A DNA stretch of 64,000 nt from Ricinus communis. Lineage: Eukaryota > Streptophyta > Magnoliopsida > Malpighiales > Euphorbiaceae. Below the pieces are notes generated by a model that was not told the origin of the DNA, searched no databases, and saw only the letters and a list, made by a program, of their open reading frames with translations. This document shows, piece by piece, positions 23,095 through 35,305 of this stretch. The DNA lies in the NCBI RefSeq assembly GCF_019578655.1, contig NC_063264.1, forward strand, positions 13,123,213-13,187,212, read 5' to 3'. Made by a program: the position numbers and the translations under genes. How positions within the stretch are numbered: position 1 is the first letter of the stretch; each line of letters begins with the position of its first letter.

Positions 23095-23445
23095 TCATCT
23101 ATGAAATTGCCATGGGCGGCCTAAAAGAATATGTCCAGCATACATAGGCATCACATCACACAATACCTCATCCTTATACTTACCAATAGAGAAAGCCACT
23201 AGTACTTGCTTAGCAAATTTAACCTCACAACAATCATTCAACCATTGAAACTTATATGCCCTATGGTTGTTTAAAAGTTGGCGAACATAACTTTTGAACA
23301 AGTTCGACACTAGCCATAGTGGTACAACTAACCCATCAATTATCATGTTACATACCTTATCATTGACTTCATATCTAGTATGAAAGATATTGTATTTTTG
23401 TACCTCTTCCTCTTTTGCGTGCAAACTCAATGCTTTCCTTGCCAT
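23095..23445 (-). pseudogene. Aspartic protease fragment, Ty3/gypsy
   Basis: The minus strand reads EEEVQKYNIFHTRYEVNDKV and CNMIIDG, then a disturbed stretch, then AYKFQWLNDCCEVKFAKQVL and FSIGKYKDEVLCDVMPMYAG to HILLGRPWQFHR. The IIDG active-site loop is followed by the wrong frame (LVVPLWLVSNLF in place of GSCTNVAS-like residues), so a small indel or substitutions have broken it. Otherwise the domain end is well conserved. A homologous plus-strand copy is at 14088-14620. Confidence 0.75.
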
Positions 23446-23795
23446 TAATTTATCACCTTGTTCGCATACTCTTGGTCAATACCATCTTCTAGGGGTGGCA
23501 TCTCTTCTTATTCTTCACTTTCAAACTTCACTTCCCTATTGTCCCTCATAATCATGGATCTTTTGTTTGGACATTGAGAAGCTATGTGGCCCATTTACAA
23601 AGACCTAGAACATTTAATATCTCTAGTTTTGGATGTTTGAGGAGTGGATTTACCTTGGAATTTTTTACTGCCCTCCATTTTAGTATCCTTGAAAGACTCA
23701 AATTTAGGCTTAGAAACAATCTTGTCATCCTTCTTCCAACTCGACTTCCATGAGAAAGTTGAGGCCGAATTGGTTTTGGCACTCTTGCTCTTCAA

Positions 23796-24131
23796 TTATC
23801 TCTCAATCTTCATGGCCATGTGTAACATATCCTCCATCTCCACATAGTGTTGAAGTTCAACCACATTAGTTATATCTCGGTTAAATCCATGCAAGAACCT
23901 TGCCATTGTTGCTTCACGGTCTTCTTCTACATTAGCCCGAATAATTTTAATCTCCATCTGTTTATAATATTCTTCAACACCCTTAGATCCTTGCACTAGA
24001 CTTTGCAATCTATTATGCAACTCTCTATGATAATGTTGACAAGTAAAACATTTCCTCATCACAGCTTTCATCTCCTCCCATGTCGAAATAGGATGCTCTC
24101 GATTCCTCCTACTCATCATAAGTTGGTCCCA
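23796..24131 (-). pseudogene. gag: Gag capsid fragment, Ty3/gypsy
   Basis: The minus strand reads HPISTWEEMKAVMRKCFTCQ, HYHRELHNRLQSLVQGSKGV, EEYYKQMEIKIIRANVEEDR, EATMARFLHGFNRDITNVVE and LQHYVEMEDMLHMAMKIER. This is the C-terminal half of a plant Ty3/gypsy capsid and is open throughout. The WWDQL core upstream is cut by the LDR junction at about 24131. The downstream knuckle region (KSAKTNSASTFSWKSSWKKD near 23795-23735) is in another frame. Confidence 0.8.
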
Positions 24132-24698
24132 CCAGGGAATGCAAGTATTTTGATGTTTGGAATGCATATAATGAAGTAATTTGGGTTGGAGTATTATTAC
24201 ATAGCCCATGCAAATTTTCCTTTTTTTGTTAAGTTGGCTCATAAAATTTGGGACTATGAGAGTTATTGACTAGTTGACTCCTCTCTATTTCTTATAGAAT
24301 GTGGGCTTTTGCATTATAAAACTACATGCAATCGAACACTTGAGGCTAATGAGCATATTATTTTAGTTTTCTACCTTACGGCAATTCAAGTTATGGGTTC
24401 TTTCAAGAACTTTGTGGACTTATCAACACCCATGCTAGCAAGCATGGACTTATCACTCACGTCCTTCCTTTCTTTTGTATTCTTTATTTACCCTTTCGTT
24501 TAAATCAATTTGATTTGATTCCTATGCTTAGTCGTATGGAAGAAAACAAAGAACTTTTGATTTTATTCCTTATCGGATCTGAAATCCTATCTATGTAATC
24601 ATTTTGTTCCTCTCTTTCTGATCTTTGTATAGTATGATGGTTTTTTTTATTTGGGGAGCATAAACACGAGTGCTGAGTAAAAGCGCATGGAAGCGGCA
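24132..24698 (+). repeat. LDR repeat, block 4c (LTR-sense plus)
   Basis: Half a copy with TATAAAAC at 24315-24322 and a perfect GTTCTTTCAAGAAC at 24397-24410 (82 bp apart). It is interrupted at 24698 by the solo LTR; CGGCA at 24694-24698 is the left target-site duplication. Confidence 0.85.
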
Positions 24699-25531
24699 TG
24701 ATGCAACAAAGACAAGAACTACAAATGATCCTTTAAGCTTTTAAGGAGGTCCAATGACAAGATCCTAGTCTAAAAGGATGCAAGAAGCTTTGTTGGGCTT
24801 AATTAAAGATATTTGGAGTGTTCAAACAAAATAAGGCTCAGCCCAAGGCTTAGGATTGTAAAACAGGACCAAAATCATCAATTCAGTGCAATAAGTTTGG
24901 GTTGAAATCAAAGGTCCAATACAATTCATTTGAAGCCTTTTTATTTTCATTTTTATTAAGTTTTCTTAAGTTACAGTGTGATTAGTTGTCATTTGGAGTC
25001 ACACAATTGATGCACATGATTAATTGTCATTTCAGAGTTATAAAATTATTGCCATCAATGTCAAAATAACCACTTTTAATGAGTTTTAATGGGATTAAAA
25101 GGAAAAACATGGGAAAGCTCAAAAGACATCCATTTAGCATTATTTGTCTTGTTTTGGCTATAAATATCAAAGCCAAATTCATTTGTTAAAATCAATTTGA
25201 TGAATGATAATCTTTATTTGCTCTTTGTGAGTGTTTCTGCTTAAGTTCTTGCATGAACTTTGAACTTATCAAACTATTTTTAGTTTTTGGCATTCTTTAA
25301 CAAAAATCTTGTGTTGGATTCTTAACTTATCAAATTATACTTGGTTTGTGGGGTTTGCAGTTGAATTCAAGTGCTAGTTTCATTGTTGGAACTAGTTTTC
25401 CCTAACTTCACTTAAGGAGATCTTTGGATTTTGGAATCATCTTGATTGGTGGTTGTTTTCCTGCATTCCATATGTATCATACCTCATTAGTTATTCAGGG
25501 GTATGGCTGGTAAGATGATGATATCCTATCA
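24699..25531 (+). mobile_element. Solo LTR (Ty3/gypsy) with CGGCA target-site duplication
   Basis: 833 bp, TGATGC..CTATCA, flanked by CGGCA on both sides (24694-24698 and 25532-25536). Removing it restores LDR sequence 'gaagcggcaa.cataggcacc'. A TATAAATA box is at 25159-25166 and a GTTCTTGCATGAAC inverted repeat at 25245-25258, 86 bp downstream. Near the start (about 24750-24830) the plus strand reads GPMTRS, stop, SKRMQEALLGLIKDIWSVQT, the C-terminal tail of Ty3/gypsy pol. In the full element the pol frame therefore ran from the interior into the 3' LTR. The internal region was presumably lost by LTR-LTR recombination. Confidence 0.88.
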
Positions 25532-28500
25532 CGGCAAGCATAGGCACCAATCTAATGCTTGGACAAATGCAAAGAAAGAAAATTAGTTGATGAAATATTG
25601 ATATCATTCTTCGAATGACCGCAGACTAATCTTTTAAAGGAAAGAGGGAAAGACAAGAATCGAGGCATTGAACAAATATTCTGATTTAAGATTACATCAT
25701 TAGGGTCTCCATCACTCCTTGTTCCTCTAGGCACGAGGACTCTTGATGACATAAGGATTGGCATAAGGAAACATGGGAATGCATTTGGCAAGCTTGACTA
25801 ATGGCATTAGTGATCAACTTGATGATCAAGCGTAATGAGATGTAAATACGTGCACGTAAGGGAGAAATCATGTTTTGTTTGATTAATCCAAGTGGGAATG
25901 ACCACATTTTAGTATCGAGTATTATTGTCATTCTCCGAATGATTGCAGATGAATCTTTTAGAGGAAAGTGGGAACGACATGAATGGAGGCACGACCAATT
26001 TTTCTGATTTAGGATTTGCACCATTGGGGTCTCTATTATTCTTTATTCCTCTAGGCATGAGTACTCTTGATGGCACAAAGATTAGCATAAGGAATCATCA
26101 GAATGTAGTTGACGAGCTTGATCAGTGGCACTTAGGCATGACTTGATGATTAAGCAGGAAGAGACGCAAATTTATGCATAAAGGAGAAATCATGCTGCTT
26201 TCGATTAATCCAAGTGGGAATGCATGCTTTTGCATGTTTATGATTCATATAATGAAGTAGTTTGACCGAATTGTTATTAGGTAGACCTATGCGAATTTTC
26301 CTTATTTTGTTAAGTTGCCTCATAAAATTTGGGACTACGATGGTTCTCTAGTTCTTGATTTGTCTTTAGTGCATTCATCTTTCTTTATTTATTTATTCAT
26401 ATTTAGCTTCTAGTTTCTTTCTCTTATGGAATGAGGGCTTTCGCACTATGAAAACTGCATGCATCCGAATATTTGAGGCTAGTGAGTATATTATTCTAGT
26501 CTTCTACCTTATGAGAAACCAAGCTGTGGGTTCTTTGAAGAACTTTGCAGATTTATCAACACTCGTGCTAGTGAATATAGACTTCTTGCTCACGTCCTTC
26601 CTTTCTTTTATTCTCTTTATCATTATGCTTAGCTGTGTGGAAGAGAACAAACAACTTATCATTTCTTTCCTTATCGAATTCGAAATCCTACTTATGATCT
26701 CATTTTATTCTTTTTTTATGCCTTTATTTCTAATCTCTTTCTTGTATGATGATTTGGTTTTATTTATGGAGCATAAACACAAGTCTTGAGTGAAAGCATA
26801 TGGAAGCAGTAATCATAGGCACCGATCTAATACTTGGACAAATGCGAAGAAAGAAAATTAGTTGATCGAGTGATATGGAACCTCTATGAATAAGCTTGAG
26901 AACCCGTTTGCATTATAGACCCCTAACACATTAACATGAAAACCCCAAGAACCAATTCGGTTCAACCCCTAAGAAAGGTTAGAAAATAGATTACTTAGAA
27001 AGATAATGCTGGCCACGGAGTGTTATTAGGTATGCTCACGCGAATTTTTCCTTATTTTCATTAAGCTACTCATAAAATTTGCCACTGTGAGAGTTGTTGG
27101 CCATACAACTCCTCTATAGTTCTTCATTTGACTTTAGTTTATACATCTTTCTTCATTTATTTTTTCATATTTGGCTTCTAGTTTCTTCTTCATATGGAAT
27201 GAGAGCTTTCGCACTATAAAAACTGCATGCAACTGAATACTTAAGGCTATAAAATCAAATTATCTCAGTTTCTATAAAATCAAATTATGGGTTCTTTCAA
27301 GAGCCTTATGGACTTATCAACAATTGTGCTAGCGAACATACACTTATCCCTTACGTCCTTACATTCTTTTGTGTTCTTTATTTACACTTGTGTTTAAATC
27401 AATTCGATTTGAGGCTTATGCTTAGCTGTATGGAAGAGAACAAAGAATCTTTGATTCTTTTCCTTATTGGATTGATAATCCTACCTATGTTCTCTTTTTG
27501 TTTGTTTATTTTGTGCCTCTCTTTCTAATCTCTGTTTAGTATGATGGTTTAGTTTCTTTTAGGAGTATAAATAGGAGTGTTTAGTGAAATCACATGGAAG
27601 CGGCAATCATAGGCATTGATCCAATGCTTGGACAAAGGCAAACAAAGAAAATTAGTTAATCGAGTATTAATAGCATTCTTAGAATAATCACAAATAAATG
27701 TTTTAGAGGAAAGAGGGAACAACGAGAATCGAGACACGCTCCAATATTCCGATTAAGGTTTTGCACCGTTAGAATTTGCATTATTCCTTGTTCCTCTCAT
27801 TTCTTGTTCTTCAAGGCACGAGGACTCTTGATGACGCAAAGATTGGTGTAAGGAATCATGGGAGCATAATTGATAAGTTTACCGATGGGATTGGGGCGTG
27901 ATTTGATAATCAAGTAAGATGAGATACAAATCCATGCACGTAGGGGAGAAACCATTTTGCTTTATATTAATCCAAGCAAGAACGCACGCGCTTTGATATT
28001 TGGGACACATATAATAAAGTAATTTAGACCGGCCTGTTATTAGATAGGACCACGCGAATTCTCCTTTGTGTTTATTAAGCTTGCGCATAAAATTTAGGAC
28101 TATGAGAGTTGTTGACCAGTCAACTCCTCTCTAGTTCTTGATTTGACTTTAGTTTATTCATCTTTAATTATTTATTTGTTCAAATTTAGCTTGTAATTTC
28201 TTCTTCTATGGAATGAGGGCTTTTGCACTATGAAAACCACATGTAACCAAATATGTAACGCTAGTGAACATATTATTTGATCCTTACACTTAATCGTATG
28301 GAAGAGAATAAAGAACTTGCAATTTCTTTTCTTATTAATCCGAAATCCTGCCTATATTCTCATTTCTTCATTTATTTTGTTCGCCCCTTTCTAATCTATA
28401 TTTAATATGATGGTTTGATTTTATTTGGCGAGCATAAACACGAGTATTGAGTTAAAGCGCGTGGAAGTAATATTCATGGGCACTGATCCAATGCTTGGAC

Positions 28501-29225
28501 AAATATGAATAAAGAAAATTAGTTGATCGAGTATTGATATCATTTTCCGATTGATCGTAGAGGAATCTTTCAGAGGAAAGAAGGAATGCAAGTAACGAGG
28601 CACGCCTAAATATTCTAATCCATTACACTATTGGGATCTCTATCATTCATTATTCCTCTAGGCACGAGGACTCCTGATGATGCAAGGATTGGCATAAGGA
28701 ATCATGGGAACATAATTGACAAGCTTGGCCAATGGATTGGGGCATGACTTAATGATCAAGAAGGATGAGATGTAAATCCATGTGCGTAAGGGAGAAATCA
28801 TTTTGTTTTTCAATTAATCCAAGCGTAATACAAGCGGGAATGCGAATATATTGATGCTTGGGACACATATAATGAAGTAGTTTTGGTCGGAGTATTTATT
28901 AGGTAGGTCCACACGAATTTCCTCTTAGTTTTGTAAAGTTGGCTTATAAAATTTGGGACTATGATAGTTGTTGACCAGTCAACTCTCTCTAGTCATGATT
29001 TGACTTTAGATTATTTATCATTCTTTATTTATTTATTAATATTTAGTTTGTAGTTTCTTCTTCTTATGGAATGAGAGCTTTCGCACTATAGAAACCACAT
29101 GCAACTGAATACTTGAGGCTAGTGAACATAATATTTCATTTTCTACCTTGTGGGAAATTAAGTCTTGGGTTCATACAAGAACTTTGCAGACTGATCAAGA
29201 CTCGTACTTGCCAACATAGACTTGT
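25532..29225 (+). repeat. LDR repeat array, block 4d (LTR-sense plus)
   Basis: About four copies. TATA-like elements lie near 26445 (CTATGAAAA), at 27215-27222 (TATAAAAA), near 28227 and near 29086. Polypurine-like tracts lie near 25633, 25952, 27705-27719 and 28572. Inverted repeats of GTTCTTTCAAGAAC type lie near 26530, 27290 and 29170. Part of a copy is duplicated at 25560-25950. No coding region beyond the frame that crosses the polypurine tract. Confidence 0.82.
26871..27010. other. Unassigned 140-bp insertion in LDR
   Basis: Between two LDR segments lies 'tgatatggaacctctatgaa..cccctaacacattaacatgaaaacccc..' which occurs nowhere else in the window by eye. It starts TG, but no CA end or duplication is visible. 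It could be a short fragment of another LTR or leader. Confidence 0.4.
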
Positions 29226-29417
29226 CGCACTAGCTAATGAACAAATAACAATATAGGTAGGATTTTGTATCCAATAAGGAAAGAAATTACCAGTTCTTTA
29301 TTCTCTTTCATGGCTAACCGTAAGGATCAAACCAAATTGATTTAAAAACAATGGTAGAAAAAGAACAGAATAGAAACGAAGGACATGAGCAATAATTCTA
29401 GGTTCGCTAATGTGAGT
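29226..29417 (-). repeat. LDR, block 5a (LTR-sense minus)
   Basis: Orientation flips at about 29225: 'aacatagacttgtcgcactagc' (plus sense) runs directly into 'gaacaaataacaatataggtaggatttt' (minus sense). TGAGT at 29413-29417 is the left target-site duplication of the solo LTR. Confidence 0.8.
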
Positions 29418-30919
29418 TGATGTGTGCTACTCGTGTTAGCTACAATCTAAGGCAGTGTACCTATCGATGCAGTCTAGCACTAATGGCGAGTATCAAGGTC
29501 GTATTCCTCGGGAAAGCGAAAGCCCAGAGTTACTTCTTTGTTCTTTGTTATATTAACCTAAAATGGATGATGAATAAATTCTAAACTAACTATTAACTAC
29601 GAGCTAAGTTCTAAGGGAGATGCAGGAGTAATTGATAAGTGAAATAATCAAGACAAGAAGACAAACCCAAAGGGAATCTAAACTAGTTCGCATCCGAATA
29701 AAAGATAAAGGATCAGTGAGTCTAATTATGCTAACCGTGGATGAATTCTTAACCGAATTCGGTTTCTCTCTCGAGATAACCGAATTCCTAAACCTAATAA
29801 CCTAAAGTTGGAATCTCTTCCTAACAATTGATTCTTAAATTAGCATTAAGCTTTAATCCGCCTCTATTAAGCTTTGTTAATTCTTAATCCGGCTAGTTAA
29901 TTATCCTTATCTCTAAGCGATTATTAACCAGTTCTTGTTATTCAAAATTCCAATTGCCAAACGGATTTCTCAATCTCATAAAGCAATCTAAACATCACAA
30001 TTCACAACGTCTCATGAATAATGCATAATCTTATTAATCACCGAAACAAGAAGAATACAAAACCAACTCAAACAATCCAACAATATAATATCAAGCCAAC
30101 ATAGTAAAGAAATCCCAATGGATTAAATCAATCTAGCTAAACATGTTCATATTTAAAACAATCTAGGAAATCAATTACAATGAAAGAATAATGAAAATAA
30201 AACATGTACACCCTTTTCTCTCAAATTGGATGAACGGCTCCAAATCCGGATCTACACTTTGATTAATCTCCCAAACTGCCTCTTGAATTGCTCCACTCTG
30301 TTTTGCACTCCGAAATCTTACGATTCGGGATTCTTACTCACCTGACTCTCTCGCACTTTTCAAGGTATTGTGCGAGAACCGAACCAGCCACTAGGGCTCA
30401 ATGTCACTCTTTTTTTCCTCTCCTTTTACTTAAGAAAAACTCATTTTTTCTTATATATTTAACTCAGCACGGCCGTGTTCAAGTGACAAAGTCCAGCCGT
30501 ATTTGAACCGTGGATCTCACCAAGTAGGGTTTCACCACGGCCATGTTCCTCCCCGTGTTAGCCACCACGGGCCGTGTTTCTCCCCGTGTTGGCCACCACG
30601 GGCCGTGCTGAAGGCCGTGGTGGCTACGGAAATCGTGCCCAAAGTACAAATTTCAAGAATCAAAGCCAATGGTTGAGCACGGCCAGAGTCCAGGCCGTGC
30701 TCAATGTATGCATTGCGGGCTCTTGTCCGATCTTGATGAATTCTCGTCCGTTTCCGGACGTATTGATCTATAATTGCTTAAACAACGATGATGGTCCTAT
30801 AAATGTTCCTGAAATGCAAAAGAACACAAAACACGGGTGATCTGGGAATAAAAGCACAATAATTGCTAAGAACATATGCAATAATATGCAAGCAAATATG
30901 TGTAAAACTATGCTTATCA
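29418..30919 (-). mobile_element. Solo Athila-like LTR with TGAGT target-site duplication
   Basis: 1502 bp, TGATGTGTGC..GCTTATCA, flanked by TGAGT at 29413-29417 and 30920-30924. Removing it restores the LDR phrase 'ggttcgctaatgtgagtcttcataag'. It is homologous throughout to 5489-7010. A TATATAAG box lies on the minus strand at 30450-30457, next to the perfect palindrome CACGGCCGTG at 30468-30477 in a GC-rich island reaching to about 30715. The interior was probably removed by recombination between two LTRs. Confidence 0.92.
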
Positions 30920-32556
30920 TGAGTCTTCATAAGTAATTCAAAGTTCTTGAAAGAACCCATAACTTAATTCTCTACAAAGTAGAAAACTGGAATAATATAC
31001 TCACTAGCCTTAAATATTTGGTTACATGCGGTTTTCATAGTGCGCAAGCCCTTAATCCATAAGAAGAAGGAACTAGAAGCTAACATGAATAATTAAATAA
31101 AGTAAGATCAATAAACTAAAGTCAAATAAAGAACTAGAAAAGAATTGACTGGCAAACAACTCTTGTAGTCCCAATTTTATGAGCGAGCTTAAGGAAAAAA
31201 AACTCACATAAGTCTACCCAATAACACTCTAACCAAATTACTTCATCATACGTGTCTAAAATATAAAAATGTATGCATTCCCGCTTGGATTAATTGAAAG
31301 CAATATGATTTCTCCATCATGCATTTGCCTCTCATCCTACTTGATCATCAAGTCATGCTCCAATGCCACGGGTGAAGTTTATCAATTACATTCCTATAAT
31401 TCCTTAATAAAATAAGGGAAAATTCGTGTGGGTGTACCTAATCACACTCGAAACCTATTTACTTCATTATATTTCCTCACAAATATCAAAACGCACGCAT
31501 GAACATGAGCATTAAGTCTATGTTCACTAGCGCGAGTGTGGATAAGTCTGGAGAGTTCTTGAAAGAACCCATAACCTGATTCCCCACAAGGTAGAAAATT
31601 GAAATATTATGCTCGCTAGCCTCAAGTATTCAATTGCATACAATTTTTATAGTGCGAAAGCTCTCATTCCGTAAGAAGAAGAAACTAAATCCTAATTATG
31701 AATAAATAAATAAAGAAAGATTAATAAAGTAATCCCAAATTTTATGAGCTGCTTAATAAAAATAAGGAGAAATTCGAGTGGGCCTACCTAATAACACTAC
31801 GACCTAAATTACTTCATTATATGCGTCCCAAACAACAAAACGCTTGCATTACTACTTGTATTATGCTTCGATTAATTGAAAACAACATGATTTTACCCTT
31901 ATGCCCATGGATTTATATCTTGTCCTGGTTGATCATCAAGCGAAACCATAATGCCACCGGGCGAGCTTATCCATTATGTTCCTATGATTCCTTATACCAG
32001 TCCTTGCATCATTAAGACTCCTCGTGCATAGAGGAACAAGGAATAATGGAGATTCCATTGGTGCAAATCTTGAATCATAATATTAAGACGTGCCACGATT
32101 GGCATTCTTCCTTCGTTCCTCCAAAAGATTCATCCGTGATTATTCAGACAATGATATCAACTAATTTTCTTTCTTCACATTTGTACAAGCATTGCTTTGC
32201 TGCCTATGATTACCACTTCCATGTGTTTTAACTCAACACTTATATTTATGCTCTCTAAATAAAATCAAACCATCATGGACCAAAGAGGAATTGACTGGTC
32301 AATAACTCTCATAGTCCCAAATTTTATGAGCCAGCTTTATGAAACAAAGAGAAAATCGCATGGGCCTATCTAACAATACTCTGACCTAAATTACTTCATT
32401 ATATGCACCCCAAACGTCAAAACGCTCGCATTGCCACTTGGATTAATTGAAAACAACATGATTTCTCCCTTACATGCATGGATTTATGCTTTGTCCTGCT
32501 TGATAATCAAGTCACACCCTAATCCATTAGCCAAGCTTGTCAATTGCATTCCTATG
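30920..32556 (-). repeat. LDR repeat array, block 5b (LTR-sense minus)
   Basis: About one and a half copies plus a partial one. Equivalent points 'gcggttttcatagtgcg' (31024) and 'caatttttatagtgcg' (31637) are 613 bp apart, so part of a copy is deleted. The 'cctaataacac..acttcattatatg' segment appears at about 31200, 31440, 31790 and 32380. It ends with CTATG (32552-32556), the left duplication of the chromovirus element. Confidence 0.8.
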
Positions 32557-35289
32557 TGTAATACCCGAAATTTTCATTTAATAATAGTAATATTAATAAT
32601 CATTAATAAATTAGTTTTTATTTAAATTAATTTTAGCTTTATTTTTTATTCGGTTTAATTGGAATGATTTAAATGCAATTTTGAATTTTAATATTTGACA
32701 AATAAAGGAGTTATTTCTATACCCAATTAGTTTGATTCTTAAGGAGTTAATTAAGTAAATTATTTGAGGAATAAATTATATTTTTGGTTATTCAAATTTT
32801 TCCCAAATGTATATATATATAAATAAAATTATATATTGGAGAATTGTGGAAGAATTGTAAAGGGTGTTTTTATAAAAAGAATTATTGGGGAAAAAGGATA
32901 TTTTAATTAGTAAATGGTGTTAAATGTAATTGGAAAAATATTAGCAATTTAATTAATTAAATTAATTGTGTTAGGATTTAATTAGAAATTTATTTTGGAA
33001 TGAGGATTAAAAGTATAATTTTATTATTATGGGGGTTTAATGAAAATTTGTATGTTTGGTATTTTTGTAAATAAATATGTCAGTCAAGGGTATATATGTA
33101 ATTATGTATTTTCAATAATTCTAATTTGACCCAAATTAAATATTTAGAGGCTTAATTGAAAGGCTAAAAAAAAGTTTAGGAGTTAATTGAAAATTTTACA
33201 GGGCAAAATTGTTAGTAATTTAAAAAGTTTAGGGACCAAAAGGTAAGAAAGAAAACTTCAGGGACTAAATGTCGACATGGAGAAGAAGAAAAGAAAAGAA
33301 GCATCGGGGAGAGAGAAAGAAGAATCGGGAAAGAGGAAGAAGAGGGGTGCTGCGTGCTTGGCGTCAGCGAGTGGCGGCCAGTGGTGACAGCGCTGCGAGG
33401 AGGAAGATGGCCGAAACTTCCTTGCCACCGTGCGTGTGCTTTCGGCGTCGGTGGCTACTGATCTTGGTGGCGATCGACTCCCCTCGGTCTTGGCTTTGTT
33501 TTGGCGGCGGCGATGTCGACTATGGTGACCGAAAACAGAAGTTCATGATGGAGAGAGAAAATATGGGCAGCTGGCTTTTTAGCACTGGTTTCGTGTGGAT
33601 CAGACTTCGTTTGTAAATCGACGGCCGAGATCGTCCGCAAATCTATCTAGATGATCGAGGGTCGGATCGGGAAATCGAAAGCGGGATCATCATCATCGCG
33701 TTATTTCGAGTTCGATAGTGTGTTCGGATCGTCGATCGGACTCCGGCGGTTGGAGGCAAATCGACCGAGTGATCAAGCATCTCGGTAATCTTTTCTGGCC
33801 CGTTAATTTTGGTATTCTTGGTTTAATTGTGTGTCTATTGAATTGTGTTGTGTATTAGATGATATTGTGTGTTAAAATATTTGTTGTCAGACTGCCTGCC
33901 TTGGTTGTGTTTTGTGATATGTGGCGGAGTCGGGAAATTAGTGAAGTCTCGGGGACCCGACTCCCGTTAAAATGAATTATTGATTATCCGAAGTGTTTTC
34001 TAGCAGGTCCTGGACCTGTTTTACGGGGGGTAAATGTCCGTGTCATAGGGGAGGTTCTGCCGAATTCTCGGTAGAATTTATTTGAGTCATGATTCTTAGA
34101 TAATCAGTCCTACGAATCTAGACCTAAGGTCAATTGTAAATTGTTCAACATTATTGATAAATTATTTTTCCGTGATTAGATAATCCGTCTGTTCGGCTCG
34201 CTCCAACCGAGGCACCAGAGCAGAGCTAGGAGGTCGCCAAACTAGGGAATTAAAGTCATATATCGCTTATGCACGTGTCATGCATAAATTTTGATTGGCA
34301 ATTATTTATTCAATTATTATTCATTTATATATCATTTCTTTTATCATGAATTTTATGATTGCATAATGACACGGGATGGGACGACAGTAAAATATATTAA
34401 TTTGATGAGTGTTCCGGTGTAAATCTGAGAGTTATGGAAAAGGGTAATTGAGTAAATTTAGAGAAAGAAAGATTAGGATTTGCCCTGGTCGAGCATCGCT
34501 CTCTAGGCTTAGTAGAGTGTGTTTGCCAGAGGTAAGGTCCCTGATTGAGCTTGCTCTCTGGGCGCCAGACCTATTGGATTAAGAGATCCAAAAGGCTAAG
34601 ACAAGTGACCGGACTAGAGGTAAGGTCCCTGATCGAGCTTCGCTCTCTGGGCGCCAGTCCTGTTGGAATGAGATTAGTTGGGATGTTAGAGTTGAGGCTA
34701 GTCAAGATGTCAGTATTGAGGTTGATCGAGATGTTAGTGTTGGGATTAGGGTTCTACTGAAGTACTCCGTCCCGTTGTATATGAAAATTATTTTATTTAA
34801 GCATGGCGTGACACGTATGCTTTTACATGACTTATGTTTATTTCAAATTAAATAAATGTATGATCGAAGTATATGCAAATATTTTTAGATATATGATTTT
34901 AACTCACTCTCGAGACTGACAATCTCAATTTCACTATTTTTCAGATCCGTGACTGTTAGTCTTCCCGCGACTCTTATCTAGTAACCTGACTCCTTCATCA
35001 TCGGGTGATGTATTTGATTTGGTATGTAAATTTGTAAACTCTTAGATTCTCCGTAGTTGAAATAATAGATGTATCAGTTGTAATGCTTTGTAGTTTCAGG
35101 TCTACCGTAATTCTTCTGGCAGACTGAATTAATTGTAAATTTAATGGTTATGAAATTGTGGAATCCATAGTATTAAATGAGATAAGATTTATTTAAGTCA
35201 GTGAGTGTCAGGCTTACTACGAGATTTAGTGGCCTTACACCTACCTATTCCCTAGTACCGGTCACGGGCCCACAGATGGGGTTGTGAAA
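32557..35289 (+). repeat. 5' LTR of Del/Tekay-type element
   Basis: 2733 bp, starting TGTAATACCCG and ending GGGGTTGTGAAA (GGGGTCGTGACA in the other LTR). The first 700 bp are very AT-rich; about 33260-33800 is GC-rich with many CG dinucleotides. A segment of about 85 bp present in the 3' LTR near 37965-38045 is missing here (near 33570-33590). Tandem repeats of two kinds lie at 34530-34760. Confidence 0.9.
34530..34752 (+). repeat. Two tandem repeats inside the chromovirus LTR
   Basis: A unit starting AGGTAAGGTCCCTGAT and ending CTCTCTGGGCGCCAG occurs at 34530 and 34618; a weaker relative (GCCCTGGTCGAGCATCGC) precedes them. Then a 24-bp unit (GATGTTAGAGTTGAGGCTAG type) occurs at 34682, 34706 and 34730. 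The 3' LTR has the same arrays near 38999-39190 with a shorter spacer between the first two units. Confidence 0.85.
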
Positions 35290-35293
35290 AAGT

Positions 35294-35305
35294 TCGTACC
35301 AGAGC
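35294..35305 (+). promoter_or_regulatory. Primer-binding site, initiator tRNA-Met type (two mismatches)
   Basis: TCGTACCAGAGC followed by TTAGG stands where plant elements primed by tRNA-iMet have TGGTATCAGAGC. It lies five bases inside the 5' LTR. Confidence 0.7.

Larger units (their letters stand above)
22581..24131 (-). mobile_element. Ty3/gypsy gag-pro-RT fragment, minus strand, without LTRs
   Basis: Reading leftwards on the minus strand: capsid (24131-23796), zinc-knuckle region (about 23795-23580), protease (23445-23095), a charged linker and the first residues of RT (22888-22581). There is no LTR, primer site or duplication at either end. On the left LDR stops in the segment before its polypurine tract; on the right it resumes in the 'gggaatgcaagtattttgatg' segment, so part of an LDR copy is missing. 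That pattern suggests insertion by end joining or later deletion and not normal integration. Confidence 0.8.

Noticed and set aside
33269..33616. 115-codon arginine-rich frame in the GC-rich part of the chromovirus LTR
   Set aside because: The matching part of the other LTR (37594-37917) has a different frame structure, so the frame is not maintained. It reflects GC-rich composition.
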